Under the pieces are notes generated by a model, which worked only from the letters and a program-made list of their open reading frames with translations, ran no database searches and was not told where the DNA came from. The position numbers and the translations under genes were made by a program. Of a stretch of DNA of 64,000 nt, positions 42,013 to 51,758 are shown one piece after another (position 1 is the stretch's first letter; each line of letters begins with the position of its first letter). Source of the stretch: Drosophila persimilis (taxonomy: Eukaryota; Arthropoda; Insecta; Diptera; Drosophilidae); contig NW_020825454.1 of the NCBI RefSeq assembly GCF_003286085.1, positions 62,001 to 126,000 of the forward strand, in the 5' to 3' direction.

Positions 42013-44083
42013 GGCAGCATGCGCTGCTCTACTGCTCCACCTGGCCAAGGGTGGAGCCGACATAGTCCTCATTCAGGAGCCTTGGATCCTCGGAAACAGG
42101 GTCTCCGGTCTGAGGACTTCTGACTACAAGCTATACGCAGCTGAAACCGCAGGTAAAATTCGTACCTGCATTCTTGCAAAAAGAGAGTTGCACTTATTTT
42201 TGTTCCCAAATTTCAGCAATGAAGACCACACCGCAGTGAGCCTCGAAGGCCAGGAGCGCTCACTGAGGATCTGCTCCGCATACATGGGGCATGAACAACC
42301 AGACCCCCCCTCCACACGCGCCTCTCCGGGCTCTAATCGCAGACTGCTCGGCCAAGGACATCGGCCTAATAGTGGGGTGCGATGCCAATGCACATCACTG
42401 TCAGTGGGGAAGCACTGACACAAACGAAAGGGGTGAGTACCTTTTCAGTTACTTACTGACCACTCAGATGGTCTTATTAAACCGGGGTAGTGATCCCACC
42501 TTTATTATTAAAAACCGCAAGGAGATCCTGGACCTCAGGCGTGCCTCTCATGAGATACAGCGTAACATTGTATCCTGGAGGGTCCTGGAAGAGCACTCCT
42601 TCTCGGACCACAGGTACGTGGAAACTGTCTTCTCCTTCTCAGTACCGAAGCCAGTCCGATTCCGGAACATCAGGCGAACAAACTGGACTCGGTACTCTGA
42701 TTACCTCTGTCGTGTTCTCCCTGAGCCCCCATCTGAGGAGGAGTTCTCCACGGAGGCCACGACTCGTCTTCTTAAGATCTTTACCGACGCCTGCAATAAG
42801 GCGCTCGACAAAGCATGCCCCTCTGGCAAGAACAGAGGAAGAAACCTGAATGGTGGAATCCGAAACTGGGTGAACTCTGGAAAGGAGACTCTTCAATAAA
42901 GCTAAGGCTGAAAACGTTGAGCAAAACTGGGCCGAGTACAAAGCCAGTCTGTCAACCTACAACAAAGAACTTAGAAAAGCCAAACGCGCCTCCTGGCGTA
43001 AGTTCTGCAGCGAAATCGAGAGTAACTCAGAAGCCTCACGCTTGCGCAGAGTTCTCTCGAAGACAACACCCACCCTGGGCTACTTGAAGAACACCGACCA
43101 GTCGTGGACTATGTCCAGCGAGGAGTCGCTAAATCTTCTCCTAAATACCCACTTCCCTGGCTGCGATGAAAACAGACCCAACTACCTCGCGCCTCCTTCT
43201 GTCGCCTCAAATGCCATCCTGAGACTGCTTAGACAGGAGAACATTTCCTGGGCGATCAGAAGCTTTAAACCCTACAAGTCCGCGGGGCCAGAAGGCATTT
43301 TCCCTGCCCAACTGATTCACGCGGGACACAAAGCCATTAACTGGCTCAAAATAATTTACGAGGGAATCTTCTCCCACGGATGCATTCCTGACACCTGGCT
43401 TCAGACCAAAGTCGTATTCATACCCAAGGCAGGCAAGCCCTCGCACACTGCCCCAAAAGATTTCAGACCCATAAGTCTATCGTCTTTCTTCTAAAGGCGA
43501 TGGAGCGGCTCCTGGGGCTGCATCTAACGGCGTGCATTCCGTCCAGTCTGATCTCAGACTCCCAGCATGCCTATCGGAAGGGAAGATCCACCGAAACGGC
43601 CCTACACTCGATCACATCGATCATCGAAGCGTCCCTTAATTTTAAGGAGTACACCCTAGTAGCCTTCCTCGACATAGAAGGCGCCTTTAACAACATCCTT
43701 CCGACCGCCATCACGGGCGCACTGACGGATCTGGGCGTTGACTCCAGGACGGTGATCCTGATCGATCAGATGCTACAATGCAGGACGGTTGAGGCATCAC
43801 TGGGGACGTCAACGTGTACCAGATTTGTCAGCAGAGGCACACCTCAGGGCGGAGTCCTCTCGCCCCTCCTATGGAACGTGGCAGTGAACACACTGCTGCG
43901 GGAGATAGAGGGGGGTGGCTGCCGTGTGGCATTCTCCGGAAAATTTCCGCAGACGTTGTGTGAGTGCATGACAAGTACCCTCACGAAAATGTCGAAATGG
44001 GCAGACAAATGCGGGTTAGGCGTCAACCCGTCTAAAACGGAACTGGTGCTTTTCACTAGGAAGTACAAAGTTCCGGCACTGAT
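41972..44083 (+). pseudogene. LOA ORF2 (endonuclease and RT), catalytic box missing
   Basis: Starts MSLTLLQINLHHCKAA, the AP-endonuclease N-terminus, with IQEPW and (after a frameshift near 42300) GCDANAHHCQWGS and EHSFSDHRY. Further shifts lie near 42890, 43040 and 43495. RT motifs: SAGPEGIFPAQL, DFRPISLSSF, AYRKGRSTETAL, FLDIEGAF, RGTPQGGVLSPLLWN. After EGGGCRV the sequence jumps to FSGKFPQTLC, so the segment that should hold the catalytic (F/Y)ADD is absent. RT ends at KTELVLFTRKYKVP, then joins DINE sequence. Confidence 0.82.
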
Positions 44084-44533
44084 TCTGAGGCAACCACAAA
44101 TCTCAGAGACTATTAAGGCTAGAGTAACCAAATTTGGTGCACACACTCCTTTAAGATGTCACTATAAAACGTATATCTCAGAATTTCGCCCCACCCCCAT
44201 CCGCCCCCACAAAGGACGAAAATCTGTTGCATCCACAATATTGCAGATTTGAGAAAACTAAAAACGCAGAATCATAGATAATGACCATATCTATTAGATT
44301 GCTGAATCTGGATCAGATCAGACCATTTTTTTAGCCAAAAGGAACAAATCAATTTGCAGTGGCTACGCAGCGCCCGACGTCACGCTCAGACTGATTTTCT
44401 GTCTCTCTCGCACGCACTCTTTGTCGTGTCGTTAAATATTAGCGGCGTCTGCCGGAGGAGAGCCATACTGACTTAGTATCGGGTATAACCTTAGAGTTGC
44501 GGTGTCCGCAGCAACTCACAACGTTCCCCCTCG
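44084..44533 (+). mobile_element. DINE-1-like element, copy 6 (3' part only)
   Basis: Matches 22164-22613 (end of copy 3) including its right flank TTAATTATC. The left edge is joined to the LOA LINE at 44083/44084. This is the start of duplication copy B. Confidence 0.9.
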
Positions 44534-44718
44534 TTAATTATCTTATTATGTTTTATATACAATGTTAAAAGGAATTGTAAAACACTGACAATGGTTAAAA
44601 TCAGAAGTAATAACCAGAGTGCATTGAGATCATCCCTGTGGTCTATTATTTTGACATTATTGACCACATTGGCCGTATTGTCTTTGGTCTGACTATCATC
44701 AGAACCGAACCAACCCAT
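44534..44718 (-). pseudogene. E3 small membrane ORF, copy B
   Basis: Same as 22614-22798, with the same DINE-truncated tail, so the truncation predates the large duplication. Confidence 0.7.
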
Positions 44719-44929
44719 GGTGATGATTTTCTCTCAAAAATTGGTTTCTACAATGTTGGGGGGTTTTTTTTTAAATTATCTGCTATTCGTTTATTCTTTT
44801 CAATAATAAAAAAAAAATTATTAAAAATTTTCTTTTTTTTTCATGAACACACATATCTATAAACCCTTTCTTTTTTTTTTTTTACTCTTTAAAATTTCAT
44901 CAATATAATTTTTTTTTTTATATATATAT
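44719..44929. other. E3 leader T/A tract, left of E2B
   Basis: Equivalent of 22799-23009; ends ATAT (44926-44929), the E2B target duplication. It resumes at 51759. Confidence 0.8.
44926..44929. repeat. E2B target-site duplication, left (ATAT)
   Basis: ATAT before the 5' LTR and again at 51759-51762 after the 3' LTR. Copy A (about 23000-23016) is the empty site. Confidence 0.85.
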
Positions 44930-45245
44930 AGTGACATATCCATAATTCCCCACATCCCATACACATTATGTTTATGTACAATTCATCCACCCCATCCACA
45001 CAAGTAACAGGACCCCACTCAAGAATCAATAACTATTTCTTCCCATACTCCAAGCTAGGGCCCCCCATAATATAAACAATGGACCACATTGTTTCAGCAA
45101 CATTAGAATCACGCCACTCTCGAGAAATCGATTCTTTAGAATCACGCCACTCATGAGGACCAATCAAAGCTAGACATAAAACCAAGGAGTATCACATTCC
45201 TAGTCTTTGTTAAAAAACTTAAAATCGAGTTGCGGATATTTAACT
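44930..45245 (+). repeat. E2B 5' LTR with 279-bp internal deletion
   Basis: Matches 51164-51437 then 51717-51758 of the 3' LTR, with small differences. The junction ATTCCTAG|TCTTTG has 2 bp (AG) of microhomology. Lost: Inr, DPE and AATAAA. Since both LTRs are made from one template at insertion, the deletion probably came later. Confidence 0.93.
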
Positions 45246-45262
45246 GGCGCAGTCGGTAGGAT
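45245..45262 (+). other. E2B primer-binding site, tRNA-Ser
   Basis: TGGCGCAGTCGGTAGGAT, identical to E2A. The leader 45263-45550 that follows has no ORF of note. Confidence 0.8.
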
Positions 45263-45550
45263 TTCGTTTAAAATTAACACCTATATTTCGGTAATGGTCA
45301 GCTTGTGTAATTTATAATTACTGTGATCACGTAATCCCGGAATTGTTAATAAAATTGTGAAATCCGCCAAAGAACCTATGTGCTGCAAGCACATACGATT
45401 TGCAAAACTAATATAAGTGAACTGAAGTAAGCGGAGATAGTGAATCACCAAGGACAGTGAAACACTTAATACAAAATCAAAAAAACTTACAAGTGAACCA
45501 AAATAAAGTTTAAAACTACAACAAAACAAAACCCAATCAACACCAACAAC

Positions 45551-46507
45551 ATGGCGTTACCACCACTATCATTGAGCGAAATCCACTTGAACCAGGCACT
45601 GCTGTCGATCCGACAAATACCTGCCTATGACGGTTCATCTGGACAGCTAAGCTCATTTATCAAACGAATCGAATATGTATGCGGATTATATCCAACTGAA
45701 GATCTTCGCCAACAAAGGATCCTATTTGGAGCGACCGAGATCCAACTGTCAGGAGAGGCACAACGCATATCGCAAATGATACAACCCAACACGTGGCTCG
45801 AACTGAAGACGGCGCTGATCAACGAGTTCAAAAATCACACACCATATGAAGAACTCTTACGACAACTATACACCACCAGATTCAACGGCAGTCTTCGTAA
45901 GTTTATAGAAGAATTAGAGATAAAAGCATTATTAATAAACAATAAGCTAAACTTAGAAAACATACCAGAAAATAATGTCATTTATAAAAACGCTTTGAAC
46001 AACACAATTAAAGATGTCATTACTCGAAAACTTCCTGACAGAATGTTCATGACCTTAGCAAGAAAAGATATTACCACATTGTCTAATCTTAAGAAGGCAG
46101 CACAAGAAGAAGGATTGTACGAAGCTAGTACAACAGATTCAGGTACAAATAAAGATCAATCGAAATCGTCTCAATCAAATCGAAAGAATGTTGGAAACTA
46201 TTATCCAAATTATAATACTACTAACTATCACAATCAAACTCAGAGTTCATCTGGAACAGGTCAGACTAATCGAACAAATCAAAATCAAAATTCCCAAAAT
46301 CCTGGATTATACAATGAGTTCAAAAATTCCTTGAATCAAGGTAGGGCTCAGAATCCATTCAATCAGCAAATATCTCAAAACCAAGCTAGTGGGAGTGGAC
46401 CCAACCAACCTACTAAAAGAGGGAGGGAGAGCCAGAGTGGCCAAACGAAGATGGACGTAAATTTTCATCAAGCCGCCTCGGAAGAAACCGAGGAGGACCC
46501 TATATAA
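45551..46507 (+). CDS. gag: E2B Gag
   Basis: 318 codons from an ATG (context ACAAC ATG G). Architecture as in E2A: helical N-terminus, capsid-like middle, and a Gln/Asn/Ser-rich basic tail with TKRGRESQSGQ and no CCHC knuckle. Ends at TAA 46505-46507. The -1 frame is open through the end of gag. Confidence 0.88.
   Translation: MALPPLSLSEIHLNQALLSIRQIPAYDGSSGQLSSFIKRIEYVCGLYPTEDLRQQRILFGATEIQLSGEAQRISQMIQPNTWLELKTALINEFKNHTPYEELLRQLYTTRFNGSLRKFIEELEIKALLINNKLNLENIPENNVIYKNALNNTIKDVITRKLPDRMFMTLARKDITTLSNLKKAAQEEGLYEASTTDSGTNKDQSKSSQSNRKNVGNYYPNYNTTNYHNQTQSSSGTGQTNRTNQNQNSQNPGLYNEFKNSLNQGRAQNPFNQQISQNQASGSGPNQPTKRGRESQSGQTKMDVNFHQAASEETEEDPI
46459..46465 (+). other. E2B gag-pol -1 frameshift site (A AAU UUU)
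   Basis: AAATTTT as A AAT TTT in the gag frame, 39 bases before the gag stop. It is the best X XXY YYZ heptamer in the gag-pol overlap I could find. Confidence 0.7.
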
Positions 46508-49500
46508 ACATTACCATTAATAAAAGAATATTAAGGTGTATCGCTGACTCGGGATCATCGATCAACATCATGAAAGAAAATTACACAGATTCCGAGATAA
46601 AAGACGATAACCTTACGGTCCATACCATCAATGGACCTGTCCGTTTAACTAAGAGTATAATGAGGAATGCGAACAAAACATGTCCGTCCGAACAAAAGTT
46701 CTACATACATAACTTTTCCGAAAATTATGATATTTTATTAGGAAGAGAATACTTGATGGCAAGTAAAGCCGTCATCGATTACAGAAATGACACTGTAACA
46801 CTAGCAGCTAGGTCGTACCCAATCATTCAGAGTGGAGAAGCTATTGAAGCCGGCAAGACCGCACAGAAGTGCACTGATCCCTCTACAAAAGAAGAGAAGA
46901 TCGCACCTAAGTGCCTTGACCCATCTCCAGAGGGAGATCAATACTTCGCTTCCGCTCTAGACAGTGAATTAAGGGAATGTAATCAATTAAGATTGGAACA
47001 CTTAAACGACGAAGAGAGGGAAGAGTTAAAGAAGGTCTTATATGAGTTTAAGGATGTGCAGTACAGAGAAGGTGACAATTTGACTTTCACAAGTACAATC
47101 AAGCACGAGATCAAAACTCAACATGAAGACCCGGTCTACAGACGACCATACAAATATGCCCAGATACATGATCAGGAGGTAAACCAGCAAATCAAAGATA
47201 TGATCAGGCAGGGAATAATTCGAAAGTCGAATTCTCCTTACTGCTCGCCCATATCTATGATTCCGAAGAAGATAGATGCTTCAGGAAAGCAAAAATATCG
47301 AATGGTAGTAGACTATAGAAGTCTAAATGAAATAACAGTTAAGGACAAATTCCCAACTCCAAGAATGGATGAAATCCTAGACAAACTAGGTAAATGTCAG
47401 TATTTTACGACAATCGATTTAGCAAAAGGTTTCCATCAAATACCCATGGAACCTAGCTCAATCCCCAAAACTGCGTTCTCCACTAAGCATGGACATTACG
47501 AGTTCACTCGTATGCCCTTTGGGCTAACCACTGCCCCAGCTACCTTCCAAAGATGTATGAACAATCTGCTAGAAGAGTTAATCTTCAAAGATTGCTTTGT
47601 ATACTTAGATGACATCATTATATTTTCCACTTCATTGGAAGAACACTTGTTGTCACTAAGGAGAGTATTTGGAAAGTTGAGAGACGCCAACTTGAAGCTA
47701 CAAATGGATAAATGTGAATTCATGAAAAAGGAAACTGAATTCCTAGGTCATGTAGTCACTACTGAAGGAATAGTACCAAATCCAGGCAAAATCTCTGCCA
47801 TTGTCAAATTTCCAATACCAGAAACGACTAAACAAATAAAGTCATTCTTAGGTCTGTGCGGGTTCTACAGGAAATTCATTCCTAATTTTGCAAACATAGC
47901 AAAACCCATGACACTCAAACTAAAGAAAGGAGCTGTCATAGACCCCAAGGAAGAAAGGTACGTCGAGGCATTTGAGAGACTAAAAGTACTCATCACCTCA
48001 GACCCTATCCTTGCGTTCCCAGACTTTGACAAAATGTTCACGGTAACAACCGACGCTAGTAACATAGCATTGGGAGCGGTTTTGTCACAAGAACACAAAC
48101 CGATCTGCTACGCTAGCAGAACCCTAAATGAACATGAAATAAACTATTCAGCCATCGAAAAGGAATTATTAGCGATCGTATGGGCAACCAAGTATTTCCG
48201 TTCATACCTGTTCGGTAGAACATTCGAGATACAAAGCGATCATAAACCCTTGATTTGGTTGAACAACCTCAAGGAGCCAAATATGAAATTACAAAGGTGG
48301 AAAATAAAACTGAATGAGTTTGATTTTAAAATGAAATATCTACCAGGCAAAGAAAATCATGTAGCTGATGCCTTATCAAGGGTAAAGATTAATGAAAATC
48401 TCCTGGGAGAAGCTTCCAATAGCGTTGGTGCAACTGTACATAGCGCACAGGAAGACAATCTAAATCACATTGCTATCACGGAAAGACCAATTAACTATTA
48501 CAATCGGCAAATTGAGCTAATAAAAGGCAATGAAGATAAGGTAGAAACAATTCGTTATTTTCACAAGCTAATCATCAAGATCACGTATAAGGAAATGACT
48601 AACACCTTAGCGAAGGATATAATAAAGGAATATCTATGCACCAAAAAGAGCGCATTATATTTCCATAACGAAACAGATTTTCCTCCATTCCAAAAAGCCT
48701 ATTTAGAAATCATTAATTCTAACAATATAACCAAAGCTATTAAATCAAGCACGAAACTCCTAGATATTCAGAATTACGCTGAATTTAAAGAAACCATATT
48801 AAAGAATCATAAAGGCTTACTCCATCCAGGGATAGAGAAAACCGTCAATTGGTTTAGGGGAAAATACTATTACCCGGATTATCAAAAACTAATCCAAAAC
48901 ATCATAAACGAATGTCCTACTTGTAATATTGCCAAAACAGAGCATAGAAATACGAAGTTGGCATTCGAAACTACACCGGAAATACTGAACATCAGAGAGA
49001 AATACGTCATGGATTTCTATATGGTTGGTAACCAACAGTTCCTATCATGTATTGACGTATACTCGAAGTTTGCCACTCTTGTAGAAGTAAAAAGTCGTGA
49101 CTGGTTAGAAGCAAAAAGAGCCATCATGAAAGTTTTTAACGAGATGGGCAAACCAATTGAAATCAAAGCCGATAAAGATTCAGCTTTTATGTGCACAGCA
49201 TTGCAAGCATGGCTGAATGCGGAAAACGTCAAAATAGAGATCACTTCCAGCAAAAATGGAATATCTGACGTAGAAAGATTTCATAAAACAGTAAATGAAA
49301 AATTAAGAATAATATCTAGCGAGGATAACACAGAAGATAGATTCACGAAGTTTGAATTAATTCTTTATACTTATAATCATAAAACCAAACATAATACCAC
49401 AAATAGGACACCAGCTGATATATTCATTTATGCAGGCTCACCTGATTATGACACACAACTAAATAAAGTGAATAAAATCACTCAATTAAATAAAAACCGC

Positions 49501-49749
49501 ATAGAGTATGAAGTAGATACCCGCTATAAACTATCACCTCTAGTTAAGTCTAAGGTAACAAATCCTTTCAAAAGGACGGGTGAAATTAGACAGGTAGACG
49601 AAAAACATTATGAAGAAAAGAATAGGGGTAGGAAAATAACTCATTATAAATCAAAATTCAAGAAAAAGAAGAAATCTAATAGAAGCAAATATAATAATTC
49701 CAGAGAAACCGAGGAAGTTAATGGAATCGGCGAACTTCAACACAATTAA
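46465..49749 (+). CDS. pol: E2B Pol (protease, RT, RNaseH, integrase)
   Basis: 1,094 codons by -1 frameshift. Protease DSGSS at 46546-46560. RT from about 47100, with VVDYRSL and catalytic YLDD (47602-47613). RNaseH TTDAS (about 48046), SDHKPLIWL and DALSR (about 48365). Integrase zinc module HPGIEK...CPTC (about 48820-48925). Core acidic residues in VMDFYMVG (about 49010), KADKDSAF (about 49170) and SDVERFHK (about 49265). A basic Lys-rich end (KFKKKKKSN). Every catalytic residue is present. It overlaps env by 29 bases. Confidence 0.93.
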   Translation, partial: SSSRLGRNRGGPYINITINKRILRCIADSGSSINIMKENYTDSEIKDDNLTVHTINGPVRLTKSIMRNANKTCPSEQKFYIHNFSENYDILLGREYLMASKAVIDYRNDTVTLAARSYPIIQSGEAIEAGKTAQKCTDPSTKEEKIAPKCLDPSPEGDQYFASALDSELRECNQLRLEHLNDEEREELKKVLYEFKDVQYREGDNLTFTSTIKHEIKTQHEDPVYRRPYKYAQIHDQEVNQQIKDMIRQGIIRKSNSPYCSPISMIPKKIDASGKQKYRMVVDYRSLNEITVKDKFPTPRMDEILDKLGKCQYFTTIDLAKGFHQIPMEPSSIPKTAFSTKHGHYEFTRMPFGLTTAPATFQRCMNNLLEELIFKDCFVYLDDIIIFSTSLEEHLLSLRRVFGKLRDANLKLQMDKCEFMKKETEFLGHVVTTEGIVPNPGKISAIVKFPIPETTKQIKSFLGLCGFYRKFIPNFANIAKPMTLKLKKGAVIDPKEERYVEAFERLKVLITSDPILAFPDFDKMFTVTTDASNIALGAVLSQEHKPICYASRTLNEHEINYSAIEKELLAIVWATKYFRSYLFGRTFEIQSDHKPLIWLNNLKEPNMKLQRWKIKLNEFDFKMKYLPGKENHVADALSRVKINENLLGEASNSVGATVHSAQEDNLNHIAITERPINYYNRQIELIKGNEDKVETIRYFHKLIIKITYKEMTNTLAKDIIKEYLCTKKSALYFHNETDFPPFQKAYLEIINSNNITKAIKSSTKLLDIQNYAEFKETILKNHKGLLHPGIEKTVNWFRGKYYYPDYQKLIQNIINECPTCNIAKTEHRNTKLAFETTPEILNIREKYVMDFYMVGNQQFLSCIDVYSKFATLVEVKSRDWLEAKRAIMKVFNEMGKPIEIKADKDSAFMCTALQAWLNAENVKIEITSSKNGISDVERFHKTVNEKLRIISSEDNTEDRFTKFELILYTYNHKTKHNTTNRTPADIFIYAGSPDYDTQLNKVNKITQLNKNRIEYEVDTRYKLSPLVKSKVTNPFKRTGEIRQVDEKHYEEKNRGRKITHYKSKFKKKKKSNRSKYNNSRETEEVNGIGELQHN

Positions 49750-51136
49750 AATCCTCATCTTCCTCATAATTACCATCGTAATGGCACAGGGCCAAAACAT
49801 AGAAATAAATTCTATAAAATCCCAAAACGGATATATGATATTCAAAACTGGATCGATCAACATACCTATCAATTACGAATACCATTATCTAACTGTTAAT
49901 GTAACTAAAACCGAAGAACTATACCAAAATTTGTTAAGGCAAGCCACTAAATTCCAGGACATAATCCAAATAAAATATCTAGTAGACAAATTGCAAAGAG
50001 AAATGAACGGGCTAAAAATAACCAAAAGAAATAAAAGAGGCCTAATCAATATAGTAGGAACAGCCTACAAATATCTCTTTGGAACACTAGATCAGGAAGA
50101 TAAAGTCGATTTGGAACAAAAAATAGAAAATTTAGCCAGCCATAGCATTCAAATGAATGAACTAAATTTGGTAATAGATGCAGTTAATAGCGGAATAAAC
50201 GTTATAAACAAACTAAATGAAGAAAAAGACAGGAATCAACAAATAGAAATTTTGATATTCAATCTACAACATTTCACAGAATATATCGAAGATATAGAAC
50301 TAGGTATGCAATTAACTAGGCTCGGTATATTTAATCCAAAATTATTAAAACAAGACTACCTGGAACAAATAAATTCTGAGAAAATACTAAATATAAAAAC
50401 CTCCACATGGCTAAAATCCGATACCAACGAAATTCTAATAATTTCCAACATTCCCAAAGACATTACAAAAGTACCAATCTATAAAATCGTTCCGTATCCA
50501 GACGAATTAAATAACATGTTAACAGATATGACATACGACAAGTACTACATAAAAAATGAAGAAGTATTTGTTAAAGAAACTAGATTGAAAACCAATGACA
50601 ATTGTATAAAAGGAATTTTAATGCAAACTCCCACTAAATGTCCATATTCCAAAACTTTTCAAAACTTTCAAATAAACTTTATTGAACCCAATATACTAAT
50701 CACGTGGAATCTTCCAAAAACAACGCTAAATCAGAATTGTGTAAACCAAGAAATCATAGCGGAAGGAAATACCATTATAAAAATCTACAACTGTTCAATC
50801 CAATTAAATGAATTTACAATATCAAACACAATGTTAGATTTTGCCCAGAATGTTTATGTCAACAACAACATAACTAAAATAAAACCACTGTCGTATGTCC
50901 AAACTAATGAAATAATTATGCAATACACCACATATAGTAACCTATTACAAATAAGTCTACTAATTGCATTTGTCATAATTATATTAGTACTACTAAGTTA
51001 TGTAGCTGTTAAATTTACGAAAACTTCTAAAAGAGTCACGGTTAAATGTATAAACCCTATAATAGAAGCAGAAGAGGAACCAACCTCAGCCACCGCACTT
51101 GACACCCCGTCACTATACCCGAGGGTAATCGCCTAG
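49721..51136 (+). CDS. env: E2B Env glycoprotein
   Basis: 471 codons, ATG inside the pol end. Signal peptide at residues 1-23 (ILIFLIITIVMAQG). Surface subunit with NVT/NNT-like glycosylation sites. Furin-like KRNKR at residues 102-106 followed by GLINIVG, a fusion-peptide-like start. Heptad-like helical region after it. Membrane anchor at about 408-430 and a 40-residue cytoplasmic tail. Same order as other insect errantivirus envelopes. Expression would normally need a spliced RNA; splice sites were not determined. Unlike E2A it has no stop. Confidence 0.9.
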   Translation: MESANFNTIKILIFLIITIVMAQGQNIEINSIKSQNGYMIFKTGSINIPINYEYHYLTVNVTKTEELYQNLLRQATKFQDIIQIKYLVDKLQREMNGLKITKRNKRGLINIVGTAYKYLFGTLDQEDKVDLEQKIENLASHSIQMNELNLVIDAVNSGINVINKLNEEKDRNQQIEILIFNLQHFTEYIEDIELGMQLTRLGIFNPKLLKQDYLEQINSEKILNIKTSTWLKSDTNEILIISNIPKDITKVPIYKIVPYPDELNNMLTDMTYDKYYIKNEEVFVKETRLKTNDNCIKGILMQTPTKCPYSKTFQNFQINFIEPNILITWNLPKTTLNQNCVNQEIIAEGNTIIKIYNCSIQLNEFTISNTMLDFAQNVYVNNNITKIKPLSYVQTNEIIMQYTTYSNLLQISLLIAFVIIILVLLSYVAVKFTKTSKRVTVKCINPIIEAEEEPTSATALDTPSLYPRVIA

Positions 51137-51153
51137 GGACAGGCTAATAACAA

Positions 51154-51163
51154 ACGTTGGGGG
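51154..51163 (+). other. E2B polypurine tract
   Basis: Purine-rich AACGTTGGGGG ending at the LTR start AGTGAC; primes plus-strand synthesis. Confidence 0.7.
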
Positions 51164-51758
51164 AGTGACATATCCATAATTCCCCACATCCCATACACAT
51201 TATGTTTATGTACAATTCATCCACCCCATCCACACAAGTAACAGGACCCCACTCAAGAATCAATAACTATTTCTTCCCATACTCCAAGCTAGGGCCCCCC
51301 ATAATATAAACAATGGACCACATTGTTTCAGCAACATTAGAATCACGCCACTCTCGAGAAATCGATTCTTTAGAATCACGCCACTCATGAGGACCAATCA
51401 AAGCTAGACATAAAACCAAGGAGTATCACATTCCTAGCTCCGTCATGTAATGCAACACCGATCGCCAGCAGTGGATGCCTTTCATCAAAGCCGACGCATC
51501 CCCAAATATCGATCCAGGCACGTACGCCACCGACACGAAGATGCAGCCGAGGAAAGCAACGCCCGAAGCCAGAGTCGGGAGTTCCAAGAGAAGGGCTCAT
51601 GGAAACTAGCCAGCAGCAGAGAGATCAGTTCCGTTTGAGACAAGCAGACCGAAAGTCAAGTCGGGGAATTCATTTAAATCTTGTGACATAAAGATATTTA
51701 AGTTGTAAAATAAAAGTCTTTGTTAAAAAACTTAAAATCGAGTTGCGGATATTTAACT
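51164..51758 (+). repeat. E2B 3' LTR (complete)
   Basis: 595 bp, AGTGACATATCC to TTTAACT. AATAAA at 51709-51714. Followed by the ATAT duplication. Confidence 0.93.
51625..51658 (+). promoter_or_regulatory. E2 LTR promoter (Inr TCAGTT + DPE AGTCA)
   Basis: A+1 at 51627; +28 to +32 (51654-51658) is AGTCA, a perfect DPE. In this LTR the promoter points out into E3 leader DNA to the right. The same block is deleted from the 5' LTR. Confidence 0.65.

Larger units (their letters stand above)
40283..44083 (+). mobile_element. LOA-clade LINE (trim/Bilbo/baggins-like), 3'-truncated
   Basis: GC-rich non-LTR element in an AT-rich setting: a leader about 40283-40690, then ORF1, then ORF2 with endonuclease and RT. 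It starts directly after the mdg3 fragment and ends at 44083, joined to the middle of a DINE, so the 3' end is lost. Several frameshifts make it inactive. LOA elements are known from obscura-group flies. Confidence 0.85.
44930..51758 (+). mobile_element. E2B: 17.6/297-like errantivirus, all frames open, 5' LTR deleted
   Basis: 6,829-bp provirus inserted in the E3 leader with ATAT duplications. 5' LTR 316 bp, Ser-tRNA primer site, gag, pol, env, purine tract, 3' LTR 595 bp. All three coding regions are uninterrupted. The 5' LTR lacks 279 bp found in the 3' LTR, including the core promoter. It inserted after the 21.9-kb duplication, because copy A has an empty site. Confidence 0.95.

Noticed and set aside
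44084-44533. Independent DINE insertion into the LOA LINE
   Set aside because: It starts mid-element and its right flank equals that of copy 3, so it is a duplication edge rather than an insertion.
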